Positions 4,598-6,536 of a stretch of DNA of 6,536 nt are shown here, piece by piece; the first letter of the stretch is position 1; each line of letters starts with the position of its first letter. A program made the position numbers and the translations under genes. Origin of the DNA: Dehalococcoidales bacterium (GTDB taxonomy: Bacteria > Chloroflexota > Dehalococcoidia > Dehalococcoidales > UBA2162); contig CP070800.1 of assembly GCA_020343555.1 (NCBI GenBank), positions 362,970-369,505 of the forward strand. Direction: 5' to 3'. A model generated the notes under the pieces. That model worked only from the letters and a program-made list of their open reading frames with translations, ran no database searches and was not told the DNA's origin.

Positions 4598-6536
4598 TTA
4601 AATGTCTCCCATCCGCAGTGTTTCGTGAATTTTACTGCGTGAGAACGAAAGGATCAACAATAAGCTGGTAATAATAAATGCCCCAAGCAATATACCGAAA
4701 GTAATTCCGATTGTTACCCAGTCGATACTCAGGACGAACGGCGGAAGGACTTTCGAGCCCTGTTCCGTCAACTGGAGGAATGGCATCATGATAGTGCTTA
4801 ATCTTTCGCCGGTAATAATACCAAGTACCAGTCCGAAGACAACGATAACCAGCTGTTCGAATGTAAGGAGTCCAAATATCTGTCTTCTGGAAAAACCGAT
4901 AGCCCGGAGAACAGCGAAATCAAGCTGGCGTGCCCGTGCGGAGAGGTATGAATAAACCAGGAATCCAAGACTGCTTATCAAAACCACTCCCAACAGCGCG
5001 ATCAGCAGAACTCCTTTCCAGGCAGCCCCCGCTAATGGATCGTCTTTCATATCCGCGATCATGGCTTCTCTATCGTAGATATTTTTAGCGCTGAGAGTAG
5101 TCCCTCGAATACTATCGAGAACGGCATTTCTTTGGGTACTATCATCTGGTATATCTAACCATACTTCATTAGGATAAATGGAACTCCCAATTTGCCTGTT
5201 TCTGGCATCAAACAGTCGATCGATGTTAGCTATGACGAAACCTTCGGAATCAGGATCAAGGCTTGGGAAGTAGTCGATTATTTCGGTAACGGAAACATAC
5301 AGGTCGTAACTTATGAGGTTGATACGGATGATATCGTTTTCTGTTATGCGGTTGTTGTTTACAAACGACCGGCTTGTCAGGACGGACAAGGGTCGGTCAT
5401 CAGGATAAGGATATACACCGATAATGCTGGTATTGCGCGAATTCCATCTCAGCCTTGCCGAAGATTGACCGTCATGAACAGTATGAGAATCTTTTTCGAA
5501 TGAACCCAGCCGGTTCTCGATACCTACCGCCAGTTCCGATTTTTCATCAGGTGACACCTGCCACTCGTTTATCTCTTCGAAGTCTTCGATAATCACGGCT
5601 TCGGGAAGCGTACTTCCTTCAAGTTGAAGATTATCGAAATACACCTCTTGGAAAATAGCATCGTACATACCACTGGCTATTCCCCTGATATACAGTGAAC
5701 TCAGTCTGCAGGGTCGAGTAAGATATTCAGTAGATCCTTGAATGGTAAGGGGTGCTTTCATGTATTGCCAGCCCCCGGTTTCCGGATCGGTTTTACCAAG
5801 GTTAACATCCATATAACGTCCCCTGCCGTCTTTAATCCGTGCGTATATTACAACTTCCGGATTTCCCTGTCTGGAAGACACCCATAATCCCATCGTCTCT
5901 GCATCGTCGGGGATTTCCAGCCCTTCTTTCAGCGGTACATCTTCAGCAAGAATACCCATTAATTCCGGCAGAGTCTTCTCATCAAAATCCTCCCTGAACC
6001 AGGCGATATCTTTCGTCCTGTCGGGATCGATGGCAAGCATTTCAAATCCTGTACTGGTAAACGTGGTACCGGCAGTACCGGTCTGCCTGAATACCACCCC
6101 GACGTTTTCAACCCCCTCGATAGCTGAATACTTTTCTTCAAGTGTATGTTTAGAAGAATGTCGCTCATTGAGTTCTTCGAGTCTCACGTCTCCACCGGAC
6201 ATATAAATGTTACGTTCGTCATAGCTCTGTTCAAGGGAGCCGATAAAACCCGAGGAAAACATTCCGACACTGGTTGCTACCAGCAGGAGAAGGATAGGTC
6301 GAGCGTACCGGACGGGGTTGCGCGACATGTGCCATAAGCCTAAAGCCAGTGGAGCGTTCCCGTAATGCCTGCTGATCCGGGTTGCCAGCCTGAGCAGGAG
6401 AGGGAACACCCGAAGGAAAATAATGGCGACGGCAAGCAGGAGGAGGATAGGAGTCAAGAGTAACAACGGATCCATACCGAGACCGCCGAAAACATCCATA
6501 TTAACCAGAGACCCTCTTTCTTCTAGTTCCCAGTAC
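4598..6536 (-). CDS. FtsX/MacB-type ABC transporter permease, C-terminal part (5' end cut)
   Basis: The frame is open from the right edge to TAA at 4600-4598, 645 complete codons. An ATG at 6499 exists, but the 12 in-frame codons before it (YWELEERG..) read as protein continuing from upstream, so I treat the gene as 5'-partial. Numbered from 6499, membrane segments lie at about 10-36, 66-86, 494-520, 541-565 and 594-619. The last three form the FtsX-like domain with the typical ARQLDFAVLRAIG loop (523-534). Between the second and third segments is a roughly 400-residue extracytoplasmic part (about 90-490). In it, two stretches look like beta-sandwich, carbohydrate-binding-like modules: about 215-295 ending in VYFDNLQLEG, and about 303-365 starting IIEDFEEINEW. 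Such permeases work with a separate MacB/LolD-type ATPase in lipoprotein or peptide export or envelope mechanotransmission. The ATPase is not in the window, so the substrate is open. Confidence 0.9.
   Translation of the reverse strand, partial: YWELEERGSLVNMDVFGGLGMDPLLLLTPILLLLAVAIIFLRVFPLLLRLATRISRHYGNAPLALGLWHMSRNPVRYARPILLLLVATSVGMFSSGFIGSLEQSYDERNIYMSGGDVRLEELNERHSSKHTLEEKYSAIEGVENVGVVFRQTGTAGTTFTSTGFEMLAIDPDRTKDIAWFREDFDEKTLPELMGILAEDVPLKEGLEIPDDAETMGLWVSSRQGNPEVVIYARIKDGRGRYMDVNLGKTDPETGGWQYMKAPLTIQGSTEYLTRPCRLSSLYIRGIASGMYDAIFQEVYFDNLQLEGSTLPEAVIIEDFEEINEWQVSPDEKSELAVGIENRLGSFEKDSHTVHDGQSSARLRWNSRNTSIIGVYPYPDDRPLSVLTSRSFVNNNRITENDIIRINLISYDLYVSVTEIIDYFPSLDPDSEGFVIANIDRLFDARNRQIGSSIYPNEVWLDIPDDSTQRNAVLDSIRGTTLSAKNIYDREAMIADMKDDPLAGAAWKGVLLIALLGVVLISSLGFLVYSYLSARARQLDFAVLRAIGFSRRQIFGLLTFEQLVIVVFGLVLGIITGERLSTIMMPFLQLTEQGSKVLPPFVLSIDWVTIGITFGILLGAFIITSLLLILSFSRSKIHETLRMGDI

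Noticed and set aside
5192..5503. Plus-strand open frame of 103 codons
   Set aside because: It is antisense to the permease extracytoplasmic region, and the minus-strand frame is clearly the coding one.

Overview
The window looks like a bacterial chromosome segment of moderate GC content. It holds five protein-coding genes, two of which run off the window edges. Chloroflexota (Dehalococcoidia-like) is my tentative guess. It rests on the style of the intergenic palindromes (GTCATTCTGAG..GAAGAATCTC and GTCATTCCCGCG..GGATCCAG types), a UGSC-like selenoprotein, and a large FtsX-type permease of a kind I associate with that phylum. No ribosomal or other marker gene fixes the taxonomy.

Layout. Positions 1-1261 (minus) carry a long reading frame of 420 codons. 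It is open to the window edge except for one in-frame TGA at codon 93. A SECIS-like hairpin follows directly, so I read it as a selenocysteine codon. The protein resembles the UGSC family of (seleno)proteins. A 217-base AT-rich divergent region (1262-1478) holds a 29-base inverted repeat and a good sigma70-type promoter reading right. Rightwards follow a class I SAM-dependent methyltransferase (1479-2297) and, 22 bases later, a short-chain dehydrogenase/reductase (SDR, 2320-3312); these probably form one operon. Positions 3313-3803 have no gene and are packed with palindromic repeats: two copies of one family in the same orientation bracketing a second family and a further hairpin. A 2H-phosphoesterase (2'-5' RNA ligase-like) gene follows on the minus strand (3804-4373), then a third palindromic repeat (4404-4498). 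Last is the C-terminal 645 codons of an FtsX/MacB-type ABC transporter permease (4598-6536, minus), cut by the right edge.

How the genes may work together. The selenoprotein and the methyltransferase-SDR pair are divergent and share a control region, so they may serve one catabolic or redox pathway; this is inference. The 2H-phosphoesterase and the permease are separated from them by repeats and show no evident link. The strongest observation is the UGA-containing gene, whose Sec motif is W-U-S-G-A instead of the U-G-S-C I associate with the family, followed by the SDR whose catalytic YxxxK motif reads Y-A-T-A-N.
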